The notes beneath the pieces are model-generated. The model was not told the origin of the DNA, searched no databases, and worked only from the letters and a program-made list of their open reading frames with translations. A stretch of DNA of 64,000 nt from JALORV01 sp963791235 (GTDB lineage: Bacteria; Pseudomonadota; Gammaproteobacteria; Burkholderiales; Burkholderiaceae_F). Shown in pieces: positions 1-13,247 of this stretch (positions are counted from its first letter, which is position 1; each line of letters begins with the position of its first letter). The stretch covers positions 1-64,000 of the forward strand of contig CAWBRW010000026.1 of the NCBI GenBank assembly GCA_963791235.1. The letters run 5' to 3'. The position numbers were made by a program, and so were the translations under genes.

Positions 1-3094
<3,094 letters not shown>

Positions 3095-3245
3095 GGACAC
3101 TCCGTTCGACGCGGGAGAGATGAAAACTGCGGCCCGAATGCGGCGCGGATGCAGGGACGACAAGCGCCACCGCGGGCACAGCAGAGGCTGTCGCCCGGGC
3201 GGCGTAGGGGAGTCCTGCGCGTCCGCTCATTCAGGGGAAGACTTT

Positions 3246-3327
3246 GATCTGAGGCCATCGGCTTCAGATCGAAGGCCTCCCGGCCCTCTCGGTTCAGGCA
3301 GCCGGCGCAGGCGCGCGCTGCGCCGGC
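3246..3327 (-). promoter_or_regulatory. two hairpins in the rplL-rpoB spacer
   Basis: Between the rplL stop and the rpoB start are two inverted repeats. GCCGGCGCAG (3301-3310) pairs perfectly with CTGCGCCGGC (3318-3327) around a 7-base loop. GATCTGA (3246-3252) pairs with TCAGATC (3264-3270), with a further GCC/GGC inside. Neither has a clear T-run on the minus strand, so a complete terminator is unlikely. The equivalent spacer in E. coli holds a partial attenuator and an RNA processing site; a similar role here is inference. Confidence 0.6.
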
Positions 3328-3339
3328 TTTCCGGAACGA

Positions 3340-3720
3340 TTACTTCACCTCGACCTTGGCGCCGGCTTCTTCGAGCTTCTTCTTGGCGGCTTCGGCGTCG
3401 GCCTTGTTCACGCCTTCCTTCACAGGCTTGGGCGCACCGTCGACCAGGTCCTTAGCTTCCTTCAGACCCAGGCCGGTCAGTTCGCGCACGGCCTTGATGA
3501 CGTTGACCTTGTTCGCGCCAACCTCGGCGAGGATGACGTTGAACTCGGTCTGCTCTTCCGCGGCCGGGGCAGCAGCACCGGCAGCCGGGGCAGCCACGGC
3601 CACGGCAGCAGCAGCGGCCGAGACGCCGAACTTCTCTTCCATCAGCTTGATCAGTTCGCTGATCTCGAGCACCGACTTGGCGGCGATTGCGTCGAGGATT
3701 TCTTGGTTAGAAAGTGCCAT
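3340..3720 (-). CDS. rplL: 50S ribosomal protein L7/L12
   Basis: Stalk protein of the large ribosomal subunit that recruits translation GTPases. The 126 residues have the typical organisation: an N-terminal dimerisation domain (about 1-35, MALSNQEILDAIAAKSVLE), an Ala/Pro hinge (about 36-55), and a C-terminal factor-binding domain containing KVNVIKAVRELTGLGLKEAK. Length and sequence match the family throughout. It lies 49 bases downstream of rplJ and upstream of rpoB, the conserved order. Confidence 0.98.
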   Translation of the reverse strand: MALSNQEILDAIAAKSVLEISELIKLMEEKFGVSAAAAAVAVAAPAAGAAAPAAEEQTEFNVILAEVGANKVNVIKAVRELTGLGLKEAKDLVDGAPKPVKEGVNKADAEAAKKKLEEAGAKVEVK

Positions 3721-3769
3721 TTGCTTGACTCCTGTACGTTGATTCAGTTCCAGAAATTTGGGATGCGGA

Positions 3770-4300
3770 TCAGGCAGCCGCCTTTTCCTTGGCGTCGCGG
3801 ACTGCGGCGAGCGTGCGGACGAGGCGCGACGGCACTTCGTTCAGCGTGCGAACGAACTGCGCGATCGGTGCCTGCATCGTTGCCATCAGCTTGGCCAGGA
3901 GTTCCTCGCGGCTCGGCATCGTCGCCAGCGCCTTGACACCCTTTTCGTCCATGACGTAGTTGGGCATCGCGCCAGCCTTGACGACGAGCTTGTCGTTGTC
4001 CTTGGCAAAGCCGGAGATCACCTTGGCCGCCGCCACCGGGTCAGCGGAAAAACCGTAGACGAGCGGCCCGACCAGCTTATCGGACAGCCCGGCGAACGGA
4101 GTTCCGTTCATGGCGCGGCGTGCCAGCGTGTTCTTCAGCACGCGCAGTTGGACACCCTGGCTGCGCGCTTGCTTGCGCAGCTTGGTGGCCGAATCCACAT
4201 CCAGACCACGGTACTCCGCGACCACGATCGACTGGGCTGCTGCCACAAGGGCACTGACCTCTTCGACCTTGGCCGCCTTCTCTTGCTTGTTGAGACCCAC
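3770..4300 (-). CDS. rplJ: 50S ribosomal protein L10
   Basis: Base of the L10-(L12)n ribosomal stalk and known autoregulator of its own operon. The preferred start is the GTG at 4300, giving (M)GLNKQEKAAKVEEV and 176 residues. This matches the usual L10 N-terminus and length, and a GGAG lies about 10 bases upstream. Upstream in-frame codons would add an implausible 23-residue extension. The C-terminal helix that binds L12 dimers (IAQFVRTLNEVPSRLVRTLAAVRD) is present. The 368-base leader upstream fits L10-mediated translational control. Confidence 0.96.
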   Translation of the reverse strand: MGLNKQEKAAKVEEVSALVAAAQSIVVAEYRGLDVDSATKLRKQARSQGVQLRVLKNTLARRAMNGTPFAGLSDKLVGPLVYGFSADPVAAAKVISGFAKDNDKLVVKAGAMPNYVMDEKGVKALATMPSREELLAKLMATMQAPIAQFVRTLNEVPSRLVRTLAAVRDAKEKAAA

Positions 4301-4668
4301 GGTACTGGCTCCACTCAAAATGTGCTTCGCATTCGTGCTTGCGCACTGGCTAGGCACCGGTTGCACCACCCGGCGTCCGAAGCGACATCTCGAGCGCTGA
4401 ACAACGCACTGTCCATGTCTTCCTCGGGGCCGTCTGCGCTGGACTCCTACTGCCGACCTGTCATCGCCGAGCGTTTCGATGCGAGACAGAGCAGTCGGTG
4501 ATTAAAGAGAAGACCCTCGGGCGCATTCGTTGCACGCTCGCACCGTCGGGATCGTTCTCGTCCAGCGGTCTTTGACAGCAGCACGCCCGTATCGATGTTC
4601 CGGCGCAGCGCGCAGCCCAAAGTCCCTGTGACCCGGTCGCGGCCGGGTCGAAATCCTTACCTCTCGAC
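4301..4668 (-). promoter_or_regulatory. rplJ leader (probable L10 autoregulatory region)
   Basis: This is a 368-base non-coding stretch between rplA and rplJ. In beta- and gammaproteobacteria the rplJ mRNA leader of similar size folds into a structure bound by the L10-L12 complex to repress translation, and the region often includes a promoter. The position and length fit. I did not fold it, so the role rests on synteny rather than a recognised structure. Confidence 0.55.
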
Positions 4669-5364
4669 CTAGCCGTTCAGCGATGCCGCATCGACGCGCA
4701 CGCCGATGCCCATCGTCGAGGAGACCGAAATCTTGCGCAGGTAAATGCCCTTGCTCGACGCCGGCTTGACCTTATTCAACGCATCGACCAGAGCCGACAG
4801 GTTCGTCTGCAACCGATCGACCTCAAAAGAAGCCCGGCCGATCGTCGCGTGAACGATGCCCGCCTTGTCGGCGCGGAACTGCACCTGACCGGCCTTGGCG
4901 TTCTTCACCGCCTGCACGACATCCGGCGTCACCGTGCCGACCTTCGGGTTCGGCATCAGGCCGCGCGGACCCAGGATCTGGCCCAACTGGCCCACGACGC
5001 GCATCGCGTCCGGTGAGGCGATCACGACGTCGAAGTCCATGAAGCCTTCCTTGACCTTCGCGGCGAGATCTTCAAAACCGACGATGTCGGCGCCAGCCGC
5101 CTTGGCTTCCTCGGCCTTGGCGCCCTGCGTGAACACGGCCACGCGCTTGGTCTTGCCGCTGCCGGCCGGCAACACGACGGAGCCGCGTACCGACTGGTCG
5201 GATTTCTTCGCGTCAATGCCCAGCACTACCGCGACGTCGACCGATTCGTCGAACTTGGCGGTCGCGCATGACTTCACCAGCGTCAGCGCGTCGCCGACGG
5301 GATAGTGCTTCTGCGGGTCGACCTTGCTATGGATCGCCTTGGAGCGCTTGGATTCCTTCGACAT
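4669..5364 (-). CDS. rplA: 50S ribosomal protein L1
   Basis: rRNA-binding protein of the large-subunit L1 stalk, also a translational repressor of the L11 operon in enterobacteria. The 231 residues are full length and include the family signature around residues 118-150 (LGQILGPRGLMPNPKVGTVT). Start MSKESKRSKAIH is typical. The start is directly adjacent to the rplK stop, with no spacer, indicating translational coupling. Confidence 0.98.
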   Translation of the reverse strand: MSKESKRSKAIHSKVDPQKHYPVGDALTLVKSCATAKFDESVDVAVVLGIDAKKSDQSVRGSVVLPAGSGKTKRVAVFTQGAKAEEAKAAGADIVGFEDLAAKVKEGFMDFDVVIASPDAMRVVGQLGQILGPRGLMPNPKVGTVTPDVVQAVKNAKAGQVQFRADKAGIVHATIGRASFEVDRLQTNLSALVDALNKVKPASSKGIYLRKISVSSTMGIGVRVDAASLNG

Positions 5365-5796
5365 TTACAGGCCCTCCACCGTGATGCCCATCGAACGGGC
5401 GCTGCCGGCGATCGTGCGCACCGCGGCATCGATGCCGGCGGCGGTCAGATCAGGCATCTTGGCCTTGGCAATGTCCTCCGCCTGAGCGCGGGTGATCTTG
5501 CCTACCTTGTCGGTATGCGGTTTGGGCGAGCCCTTGTCGACCTTCGCGGCCTTCTTGATGAGCACCGTCGCGGGCGGCGTCTTCATCACGAACGTGAAGC
5601 TCTTGTCCGCGTAGGCCGTGATCACCACCGGAATCGGCAGGCCCGGTTCGACGCCCTGTGTCTGGGCATTGAAGGCCTTGCAGAACTCCATGATGTTCAG
5701 GCCGCGCTGACCGAGCGCGGGACCGATCGGGGGCGACGGATTCGCCTTCCCCGCCGGCACTTGCAACTTGATAAAGCCGACGATCTTCTTTGCCAT
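5365..5796 (-). CDS. rplK: 50S ribosomal protein L11
   Basis: L11 forms part of the GTPase-associated centre with 23S rRNA. The 143-residue protein begins MAKKIVGFIKLQVPAGKANP and contains SPPIGPALGQRGLNIMEFCK, both hallmark segments. The C-terminal rRNA-binding domain ends VRTIAGSARSMGITVEGL, as in other proteobacteria. It follows nusG after a 183-base spacer containing two hairpins. Confidence 0.98.
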   Translation of the reverse strand: MAKKIVGFIKLQVPAGKANPSPPIGPALGQRGLNIMEFCKAFNAQTQGVEPGLPIPVVITAYADKSFTFVMKTPPATVLIKKAAKVDKGSPKPHTDKVGKITRAQAEDIAKAKMPDLTAAGIDAAVRTIAGSARSMGITVEGL

Positions 5797-5911
5797 GATG
5801 GCTCCTGTGGGTTCAAGCGCCGCGCGACTCTACGCACGGCTCCCCGGTTGCTGCACATGGGCCTGTAACGCCGGCCCGACTGCGTTTGCTTCCGACCTTT
5901 TGGTTCCGGCC

Positions 5912-5944
5912 GCCCGCTTCGCGGGCTTAACCGCTGCGCGGTTA
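5912..5944 (-). terminator. tandem hairpins between nusG and rplK
   Basis: Two adjacent perfect inverted repeats lie in the nusG-rplK spacer: GCCCGC/GCGGGC (5912-5917 with 5921-5926) and TAACCGC/GCGGTTA (5928-5934 with 5938-5944), each with a 3-base loop. No T-run follows on the minus strand. They may act as a weak terminator or processing site separating secE-nusG from the ribosomal protein genes; that role is inferred. Confidence 0.5.
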
Positions 5945-5979
5945 GCCTTCACCGAAAGGCCTGACGACGCGCCGCGTCG

Positions 5980-6537
5980 TCAAACCTTTTCAACCTGCCC
6001 GAACTCGAGCTCGACCGGAGTCGAACGACCGAAGATGGTCACTGACACACGCAACCGGCTCTTCTCGTAGTTCACTTCCTCGACATTGCCGTTGAAGTCG
6101 GTGAACGGACCGTCCTTCACGCGCACCATCTCACCCACCTCGAACAGCGTCTTCGGACGCGGCTTCTCGGCGCCCTCCTGCATCCGCATCAGGATCTCGT
6201 CGACTTCCTTCTGCGGCAACGGCGACGGGCGGTTCGCGGTTCCACCGAGGAACCCCGTCACCTTGGGCGTGCTCTTCACCAGGTGCCAGGCCTCGTCGGT
6301 CATGTCCATCTCGACGAGCACGTAACCCGAATACATGCGGCGCTCGGTGATCGATTTCTTGCCGCCCTTGACCTCGACGACCTCTTCGACCGGCACCAGG
6401 ATCTGCCCGAACTGCGACTGCAGTCCGGCGCGGTTGATGCGCTCCTGCAGAGTGCGCGCGACGCTTTTCTCCATGCCCGAATAGGCGTGGACCACGTACC
6501 AGCGCTTGGTTCCGGAGCTCGTTACTGTTTCAGTCAT
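5980..6537 (-). CDS. nusG: transcription termination/antitermination factor NusG
   Basis: NusG binds RNA polymerase and links it to Rho or the ribosome. The 185 residues hold an N-terminal NGN domain (KRWYVVHAYSGMEKSVARTL near residues 10-30, ILVPVEEVVEVKGGKK) and a C-terminal KOW domain (GEMVRVKDGPFTDFNGNVEEV near 130-150). Length is typical. It sits 13 bases downstream of secE, the conserved secE-nusG pair. Confidence 0.98.
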   Translation of the reverse strand: MTETVTSSGTKRWYVVHAYSGMEKSVARTLQERINRAGLQSQFGQILVPVEEVVEVKGGKKSITERRMYSGYVLVEMDMTDEAWHLVKSTPKVTGFLGGTANRPSPLPQKEVDEILMRMQEGAEKPRPKTLFEVGEMVRVKDGPFTDFNGNVEEVNYEKSRLRVSVTIFGRSTPVELEFGQVEKV

Positions 6538-6550
6538 CCTTCGTACCTCT

Positions 6551-6931
6551 TCAGCGCCAGCTCAACAGCAGGTCGTACAGGAACCACTCGAGGCTCTTGT
6601 CGACGACGAACAGGAAAATCGCCATCAGCACCACGAAACCGAAGACGATGCCCGTCGTGCTGACCGTTTCCTTGCGCGTCGGCCAGACGACCCGTTTCGT
6701 CTCCTGATAAGACTCGCGGGCATAGGCCAGAAAACGCTTGCCCGGCTCGGAGAACCAGGCGATCGCAACGCCCACCGCCAGGCCGCCAATCAGTGCACCG
6801 ACGCGGACCAGCGTCGGCTGTTCCGACAGGAAGGTGAAGGCAAGCACCCCCGCAGCAGCGGCAAGCACCGCCACCGCGACGATGGCGAAGTCGGTCTTGC
6901 TGGCTACGGTCTCGACGTTTTGCGTCGTCAT
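6551..6931 (-). CDS. secE: preprotein translocase subunit SecE
   Basis: Essential small subunit of the SecYEG translocon. The start chosen is ATG 6931 (MTTQNVETVASKTD), five codons inside the longest frame, giving 126 residues. Three hydrophobic segments are visible, as in the longer proteobacterial SecE, and the conserved cytoplasmic motif ESYQETKRVVWPTRKET precedes the last one. It is encoded between tRNA-Trp and nusG, the standard position. Confidence 0.96.
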   Translation of the reverse strand: MTTQNVETVASKTDFAIVAVAVLAAAAGVLAFTFLSEQPTLVRVGALIGGLAVGVAIAWFSEPGKRFLAYARESYQETKRVVWPTRKETVSTTGIVFGFVVLMAIFLFVVDKSLEWFLYDLLLSWR

Positions 6932-6977
6932 CTGCTGTGATCTCATCTGCCCCGCGTTTTGGCGGGGTCACTCTGAT

Positions 6978-7053
6978 TGGCAGGGGCAGAGGGAATCGAA
7001 CCCCCAACCTTCGGTTTTGGAGACCGACGCTCTGCCAGTTGAGCTATACCCCT
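6978..7053 (-). tRNA. trpT: tRNA-Trp (CCA anticodon)
   Basis: A 76-base cloverleaf runs from AGGGGTATAG at the 5' end to an encoded CCA. The acceptor stem pairs AGGGGTA with TGCCCCT and the anticodon loop CTCCAAA gives CCA. The T arm has GGTTCGATTCC. It lies between tuf and secE, where many proteobacteria have tRNA-Trp. Confidence 0.98.
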
Positions 7054-7102
7054 ACCGAAACTGGCCGGCGCCGCCTTGCGGCCGCGCCGCGATCTCTCTC
7101 CC

Positions 7103-8294
<1,192 letters not shown>

Positions 8295-8371
8295 CGCAGA
8301 CTCCTGACTGCCCGTTCTTGATTGTCGCCCGATCTCTTCGACCGTGGCGGTCTGCCTTATTGCCTTCAATC

Positions 8372-8446
<75 letters not shown>

Positions 8447-8516
8447 CTCGCGTCGTTCCGCAGCGCTCAACGCCGCGCTTGCTGATCTTGACCTATGCGT
8501 CTTCCTCTTGGTGATC

Positions 8517-8590
8517 TGGAGCGGGTGAAGGGAATCGAACCCTCGTCGTAAGCTTGGAAGGCTTCTGCTCTACCATTGAGCTACACCCGC
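8517..8590 (-). tRNA. glyT: tRNA-Gly (TCC anticodon)
   Basis: A 74-base gene starting GCGGGTGTAGCTCAATGG, with anticodon loop CTTCCAA (TCC), T-loop GGTTCGATTCC and encoded CCA. It is the middle member of the Tyr-Gly-Thr tRNA cluster and is probably cotranscribed with it. Confidence 0.98.
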
Positions 8591-8673
8591 TCGACGAACT
8601 CCTGATCTTCAAAAGCTGCATCATTCGCAGCGGGTGTTCCGTTTTCCGCATCCCGACTTCGCTCGGGAAATGC

Positions 8674-8759
8674 TGGTGGAGGAGGCTGGATTCGAACCAG
8701 CGTAGGCGTAAGCCAACAGATTTACAGTCTGCCCCCTTTAACCACTCGGGCACCCCTCC
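8674..8759 (-). tRNA. tyrU: tRNA-Tyr (GTA anticodon)
   Basis: An 86-base class II tRNA with the long variable arm expected for bacterial tRNA-Tyr. The anticodon loop CTGTAAA gives GTA, the acceptor stem is GGAGGGG/CTCCTCC, and CCA is encoded. It is the promoter-proximal tRNA of the cluster leading into tuf. Confidence 0.98.
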
Positions 8760-9030
8760 GCGGCGAACCGCAAATTATGGTTGTGCAACAAAGGCTTGTC
8801 AAACCGACACGCCCTTGCGTGCAGCTGCGTCAAGGCCTGCCGACGCTGAACCCGTCGTCGCAGGCTCGAAGCGACCGTCGACCGGGCGCCCGACAGGCGA
8901 ACCCGAAAACCTGAAAGTTAGCGCACACTTACTGATGCATTTTGCGGCATCAGAGCACTCTGCTGGTTGACATCCCGAACTGCGGACCCGGATACTTGTG
9001 CAATGCACAAAAAGCTCGACTTCTCGAGCA

Positions 9031-9659
9031 ATGACCGCGCGCAGCCGAGGCGCCGACAATCCGGCCCTGCAACAGGCACGCACCTGGCCCGCTGATCGCG
9101 CAACTCGGCCCGGGGCACCGCGAGCACGATCGCAGCCGCACCTGCTGGTCGCTTCCTCCCGGCGACCGCCGACTGCGCTTCGGCCACACGATCAGCGATC
9201 ACATCGATGCGCGACTACGTGCGCCAGATCCGATTTGTCCGTGATGCTGCGTTCGGCGGCTTCGACGACGCGGGGCAATTGGTCGGCGTTCGGTCACCTG
9301 GCGTTCGGCATGGAAGGCGCCGAATTCGCGTTGTCCGTGGGTCTCGCGGGCACGTCGCCGGGGCATCGGCCTTGCACTGCTCGAACGCGCAAGCCGCTCA
9401 TGCACGCAACCGCGGCTACGACGTGCTTGTGATGGCCTACATGCCGGAGAACAACGCGCTCGCCTCGCTGGCGCGCCGCGCCGGCATGCAGATCGTGTCC
9501 GACCCGGTCGAGCCGCGCGCTTACCTGTCGACTGGAAGCCGCCGACCGCCCGCTCGGTGCTGCAGGAGGCGTTCGGCGAGGCCATCGCTGCGCTTGACCT
9601 GGGCTTCCGCCTCAGCACGTCGCGAGCGCGGCTACATCTGCTTGAACAGGTGCGTGTAG
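9031..9659 (+). CDS. GNAT-family acetyltransferase (heavily frameshifted)
   Basis: Pieces in all three plus frames join into one GNAT-like protein. They are an N-terminal segment LPPGDRRLRFGH, then VRDAAFGGFDDAGQLVG, GHLAFGMEGAEFALSV, the acetyl-CoA loop RARRRGIGLALLERA, and RNRGYDVLVMAYMPENNALA followed by ARRAGMQIVSDPVEPRAYL. The (R/Q)xxGxG/A-type loop and the MPENxxxxxLARRAGM segment are typical of GNATs. At least six frame changes occur, all by +1, within about 600 bases. Start (ATG 9031) and stop are uncertain, and the 3' end runs into the convergent response regulator gene. Substrate unknown. Confidence 0.7.
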
Positions 9660-10408
9660 TTGCGGCTGACCTCGAGCTTGTCGGGTCGCCCCTTCACCTG
9701 AACCAGCTGCCGACCGCGAAAGTCGCGCGTCACGCCTGAGATCGCATCGACGTTGACGATCGTCGAGCGGTGGATCTGCCAGAACTTCTCCGGATCGAGT
9801 TCCTCGACCAGTTCCTTGATCGGCTTGCGGATCAGCGCTTCGAACTGTCTCGGTCTGCACGCGCGTGTACTTCTCGTCGGACGTGAAGAACAGCACGTCG
9901 GCGACCGGGATCAGCTTCAGCTGCTGGCCGACGCTGGCCTGGATCCACTGCAGCCTCTCGGCGGCCGACTTTGTCGGCGACAGCCCGGCGCCACGTCGAG
10001 GCGCGCCGTCAGGCTTGGTCAGCAGTTCGCCGCAGATCGCTTGGCCGCTGGCCGAGACGCTTCTTCAGTCGCGCGACGGTGAGTTCGAGGCGCTCGCGTT
10101 CGGCCGGCTTCAGCACGTAGTCGACGGCGCCGTGCTCGAATGCCTCGACCGCGTACTCGTTGTAGGCGGTGATGAAGACGACGTGACAGGCGTCGCCGAT
10201 GGCCCGCGCGGCCTCGATGCCGGTCATGCCGGGCATGCGGATATCGAGGAACGCCAGGTCGGGCGCCATGCTCGCGGACGGCGGCGACCGCCTCCTCGCC
10301 GTTCTTCGCCTCGGCGACGATCTCGAGTTCGGGCCAGACCTCGGCCAGCCGCGAGCGCAGCTGCTCGCGCATCAGCCTTTCGTCGTCCGCGATGATCGCC
10401 CGTGGCAT
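9632..10408 (-). CDS. LytTR-family response regulator (AlgR/LytR type, frameshifted)
   Basis: Transcriptional regulator with a receiver domain (start MPRAIIADDERLMREQL, acidic pair DD near residues 8-9, phospho-acceptor Asp in LAFLDIRMPG, then ITAYNEYAVEAF and the conserved Lys in YVLKPAE). A C-terminal LytTR DNA-binding domain follows (VADVLFFTSDEKYTRV, then EKFWQIHRSTIVNVDAI and LEVSRNYTHLFKQM). Three frame changes, near 10265, about 10030 and about 9855, are each +1. Removing one base at each gives a 257-residue protein, normal for the family. It lies 14 bases downstream of a LytS-type sensor kinase and surely pairs with it. Target genes are unknown. Confidence 0.88.
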
Positions 10409-10422
10409 GCGGCGATTATGCG

Positions 10423-11977
10423 TCAGGCCGGCTGCGCCACGGGCTGCACCGGCACGTCCGCTTCGAAGGTGTAGGGCACGTCGATCGTGACGATCGTGCC
10501 GGTCGGATCGTTGGCCTCGATCGACAGCCGCGCCCGCCCGCCGTAGAGCGCCGACAGCCGCTCGCGCACGTTCGCCAGCCCGACGCCGGTGCCCGGACGT
10601 GAAGCGGCGGCGAAGCCGAGTCCGGTATCGGCCACCGTGACACGCAGGCGGCCGTCGACGATGTCAGCGGAGATCGTGATCGCACCGCCCTCGGGCTTCG
10701 GCTCGAGCCCGTGCTTGATCGAGTTCTCGACCAGCGACTGCAGCATCATCGGCGGAAACTGCGCCGACATCAGGCCTTGCGGCACCGTGACCGTGTACTG
10801 CAGCCGGTCTTCCATGCGGAATCTTCAGGATCTCCAGGTAAGCCCGGCACAGTTGCACTTCCTTGCCCAGCGTGGTCGATCCCTCCCGCATCTGCGGCAG
10901 CGCGGCGCGCAGGTACTGGATCAGGTTCTTCTGCATCTTCGAGGCCGTCGCCGGATCGGTTTCGATCAGGTAATCCACTGACGCCAGCGTATTGAACAGG
11001 AAGTGCGGCTCGACCTGGGCCTGCATCATCTTCAGTTGCGCTTCGACGAGCTGGCGCTTGAGCCCTTCTTCCGCAGCCGTCGCCGTCGCCACCTGCGCCC
11101 GTCGCTCCGCCCGCTTCTTGCCGCCCAGCACCACCTTGACGATGATGCCGGTGAGGATCAGCAGCACCGCGAAGCTCATCAGCCAGTCGCCGCTGCGCTC
11201 GTGATAGCTGCGGACCTCGCGCGCCACGCTGCGATTCACCTGGTCCGACACGATGCGTCTCGATCTCGCGCCGAGCACTTTCCAGGGCCAGCTCGACCTT
11301 CGCGGGATCGCCCGCAACGTCCGGAGGAATCACGACCGCAGCCGTCGCGATCGATGACCACGGCAGGCGGCTCGTTTTCAGCGCGCGCCGGCGCCTTTGC
11401 CGGCCTCCTCGACACGGATCCCGTCGGTATCGATGATGACCTGCACCGGTTTTCCATCGCGCTGCGACTGGATCCGGACGCCGCTTTCGTCGATGCTGAC
11501 CGAGCTTTGTCCCTTGCCAGCCTCCGGGGGCGCCGGGGGCTTGGGGGGCGCCGGGGGCTTCGTCGAGCCGGGCGGTGTCGGTGGCCGCGGCGGTGCGACT
11601 GCACCTGGGCGCTCGATCCGGATGCCGTCAGCACCGACCTTGATGTCCACCTTGACGTTGTCGGTCGGAGCTCGGTCGACGATCACGACGGGCGATTCGT
11701 CGTAAATGATGTTGGACGCGATGCCAGCAAAGGTGAGCAGCAGGATCGCGACCAGGGCGAACTTGCCCCAGCCCACCACGGCCAGCCAGTCGCCGATGCG
11801 ATTCAGCACGCGCCGGACCGGCGGCAGGATGCGCGACTGGACGAACGCCCAGCTGCGCGCAGCTCCGCTTGCCACGTCGGGTGCCGCGGTCCGGGCGCCG
11901 GCCGCGGTGGCCGCGCCAACGCGCCGTAGCGCGCCGTTCGGTTCCGCGGATTCCTTGGGTTCCTGCTCGTCGACCAT
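10423..11977 (-). CDS. LytS-type sensor histidine kinase with repeat-bearing extracytoplasmic region (frameshifted)
   Basis: The corrected reading is about 516 residues. A membrane segment lies near 73-91 (FALVAILLLTFAGIASNIIY). After it comes a region with three similar strands: DIKVGADGIRIERPG, VSIDESGVRIQSQRDG and VIIDTDGIRVEEAG. The first two are separated by a Pro-rich stretch. A second membrane segment (LMSFAVLLILTGIIVKVVLGG) leads into a His_kinase domain with QAQVEPHFLFNTLASVDYLI, the N-box LVENSIKHGLEP, and the G-boxes DTGLGF and GVGLANVRERL. Four +1 frame changes occur (about 11380, 11345, 11300, 10815). It is possible that the N-terminal region is a separate gene, but joining the frames gives a continuous topology. 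Its partner is the adjacent LytTR regulator. Confidence 0.8.
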
Positions 11978-12297
11978 GGCCGGATTATCGCGGTGAGGCG
12001 GCGACCCGCGAGGAGTCTGGCGCGACACCCTGCGAGGCCATCGCGGGAAAGTGGCCGACGAGCTGCGTTACCGGAGTCGATATTGTGGTCTTGCTCATGG
12101 CGGCACCTTAGTAGGGGGGTGCCACCAAGGCCACCGGGCTGCGACAGGCTGCATGATGCAAGGCCCAGACTGCATGTTCCGGGGGCCAAGCGCCCTGCCC
12201 GCGGGCCAGCAAAGTCAGAAGTCGGTCGCCCGCTCGTCAACGGCGCAGGGCGCGGGCACCCGGACGACGCCCACGCGCCCGATGATCGACTCTCGGA
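11978..12297. other. intergenic region upstream of the sensor kinase
   Basis: A 320-base stretch between the kinase start and the small membrane protein gene. No convincing coding sequence, RNA or repeat was recognised on either strand. It presumably holds the promoter for the kinase-regulator pair. The start of the kinase could lie 17 codons further upstream, at 12028. Confidence 0.4.
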
Positions 12298-12684
12298 TCA
12301 GGACGCGCCGGTGAAACGCAGCACAAGGGAGATGCCCAGCAGCACCCAGCCGGCGCGGCCGGCCACGTCGGACCACGGGTGCTCGGCCTTCAGCTGCGCA
12401 GCCTGTTTCATCAGCTCTTCCTGACGGCGCTTGGCGCGGTCGGGCGTGCCGTCGTCCTCGGCGCTGGCGCGAATGACCGCGCGGACGAACGGAAACTGCG
12501 CGATCAGTGACACCATCAGCACTGACGCGCCCAGATCCCCGAGGCCGTTCGCCAGGCGACCGGCATCGAACTGCGTAAGCGCGAGCGCGGCAAGCGTCGC
12601 ACTCAGCACAAAGAACGTGTTGCGCCAGATGCGCTCGCCCGGCGTGACGACCAGTGGCGGGGGAACCTTGCGTTGCGTATCCAT
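12298..12684 (-). CDS. small hypothetical membrane protein
   Basis: 128 residues from ATG 12684 (MDTQRKVPPPLVVTPGERI). Three hydrophobic stretches are visible (about FFVLSATLAALALTQF, LGASVLMVSLIAQFPFV and the C-terminal GWVLLGISLVLRF). A charged segment AEDDGTPDRAKRRQEELMK lies between the second and third. I do not recognise the family. It is transcribed in the same direction as the Lrp gene upstream, 32 bases away, and may be cotranscribed with it. Confidence 0.7.
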   Translation of the reverse strand: MDTQRKVPPPLVVTPGERIWRNTFFVLSATLAALALTQFDAGRLANGLGDLGASVLMVSLIAQFPFVRAVIRASAEDDGTPDRAKRRQEELMKQAAQLKAEHPWSDVAGRAGWVLLGISLVLRFTGAS

Positions 12685-12716
12685 ATGCCCGTTAGATGGC
12701 ACCCGCGATCGCCGGT

Positions 12717-13202
12717 TCAAGCGGGGTGAACCCGCGTCAACGGCAAGGCGGTAGTGTCCTTGATTCGTTCCAGGGCAAAGCTGGACTTCACGTCGACTAC
12801 CCCTGGCTGGCGCAGTAGCTGGCCCATGACGAAGCGCGAAAAGTGTGGCAGATCCTCGACCTGAACGCGCAGCAGGTAATCCATCTCGCCGGTCATCGCG
12901 TAGCAGGCGAGAACCTCGGGCCAGCCTTGCACCCGCGCCCGAAAGTCATCCATCGGCATCTTGCCGCGTTTCTCGAGCTTGACACTGACATAGGCCAGCA
13001 AGCCGAGTCCCAGCTGCTCCGGATCGAGCAGCGCGACGTAGCCGCGAATGACGCCATGCGCCTCGAGCCGCTTGATTCGGCGCAGACACGGCGACGGTGA
13101 CAGGGCAACGCGCTCGGCGATTTCCTGGTTCGACAGCCGGCCTTCCTGCTGCAGGACGTCGAGAATGCGCACGTCAGTTCGATCGAGTTCGATGGCGGGC
13201 AT
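12717..13202 (-). CDS. Lrp/AsnC-family transcriptional regulator
   Basis: 161 residues from ATG 13202 (MPAIELDRTDVRILDVLQ). The N-terminal winged helix-turn-helix (LSNQEIAERVALSPSPCLRRIKRLEAHGVI, about 24-53) is followed by a RAM/AsnC ligand-binding domain (about 65-150, with GEMDYLLRVQVEDL). It is divergent from hppD, with 139 bases between the starts. Lrp-type regulators often control adjacent amino-acid genes, so sensing of phenylalanine or tyrosine and control of hppD-phhA is a reasonable inference, not shown by sequence. Confidence 0.95.
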   Translation of the reverse strand: MPAIELDRTDVRILDVLQQEGRLSNQEIAERVALSPSPCLRRIKRLEAHGVIRGYVALLDPEQLGLGLLAYVSVKLEKRGKMPMDDFRARVQGWPEVLACYAMTGEMDYLLRVQVEDLPHFSRFVMGQLLRQPGVVDVKSSFALERIKDTTALPLTRVHPA

Positions 13203-13247
13203 TTCCTGCTTCAAAAGGAGCGCCTGAGGAGCATGATATTGCGCCAG

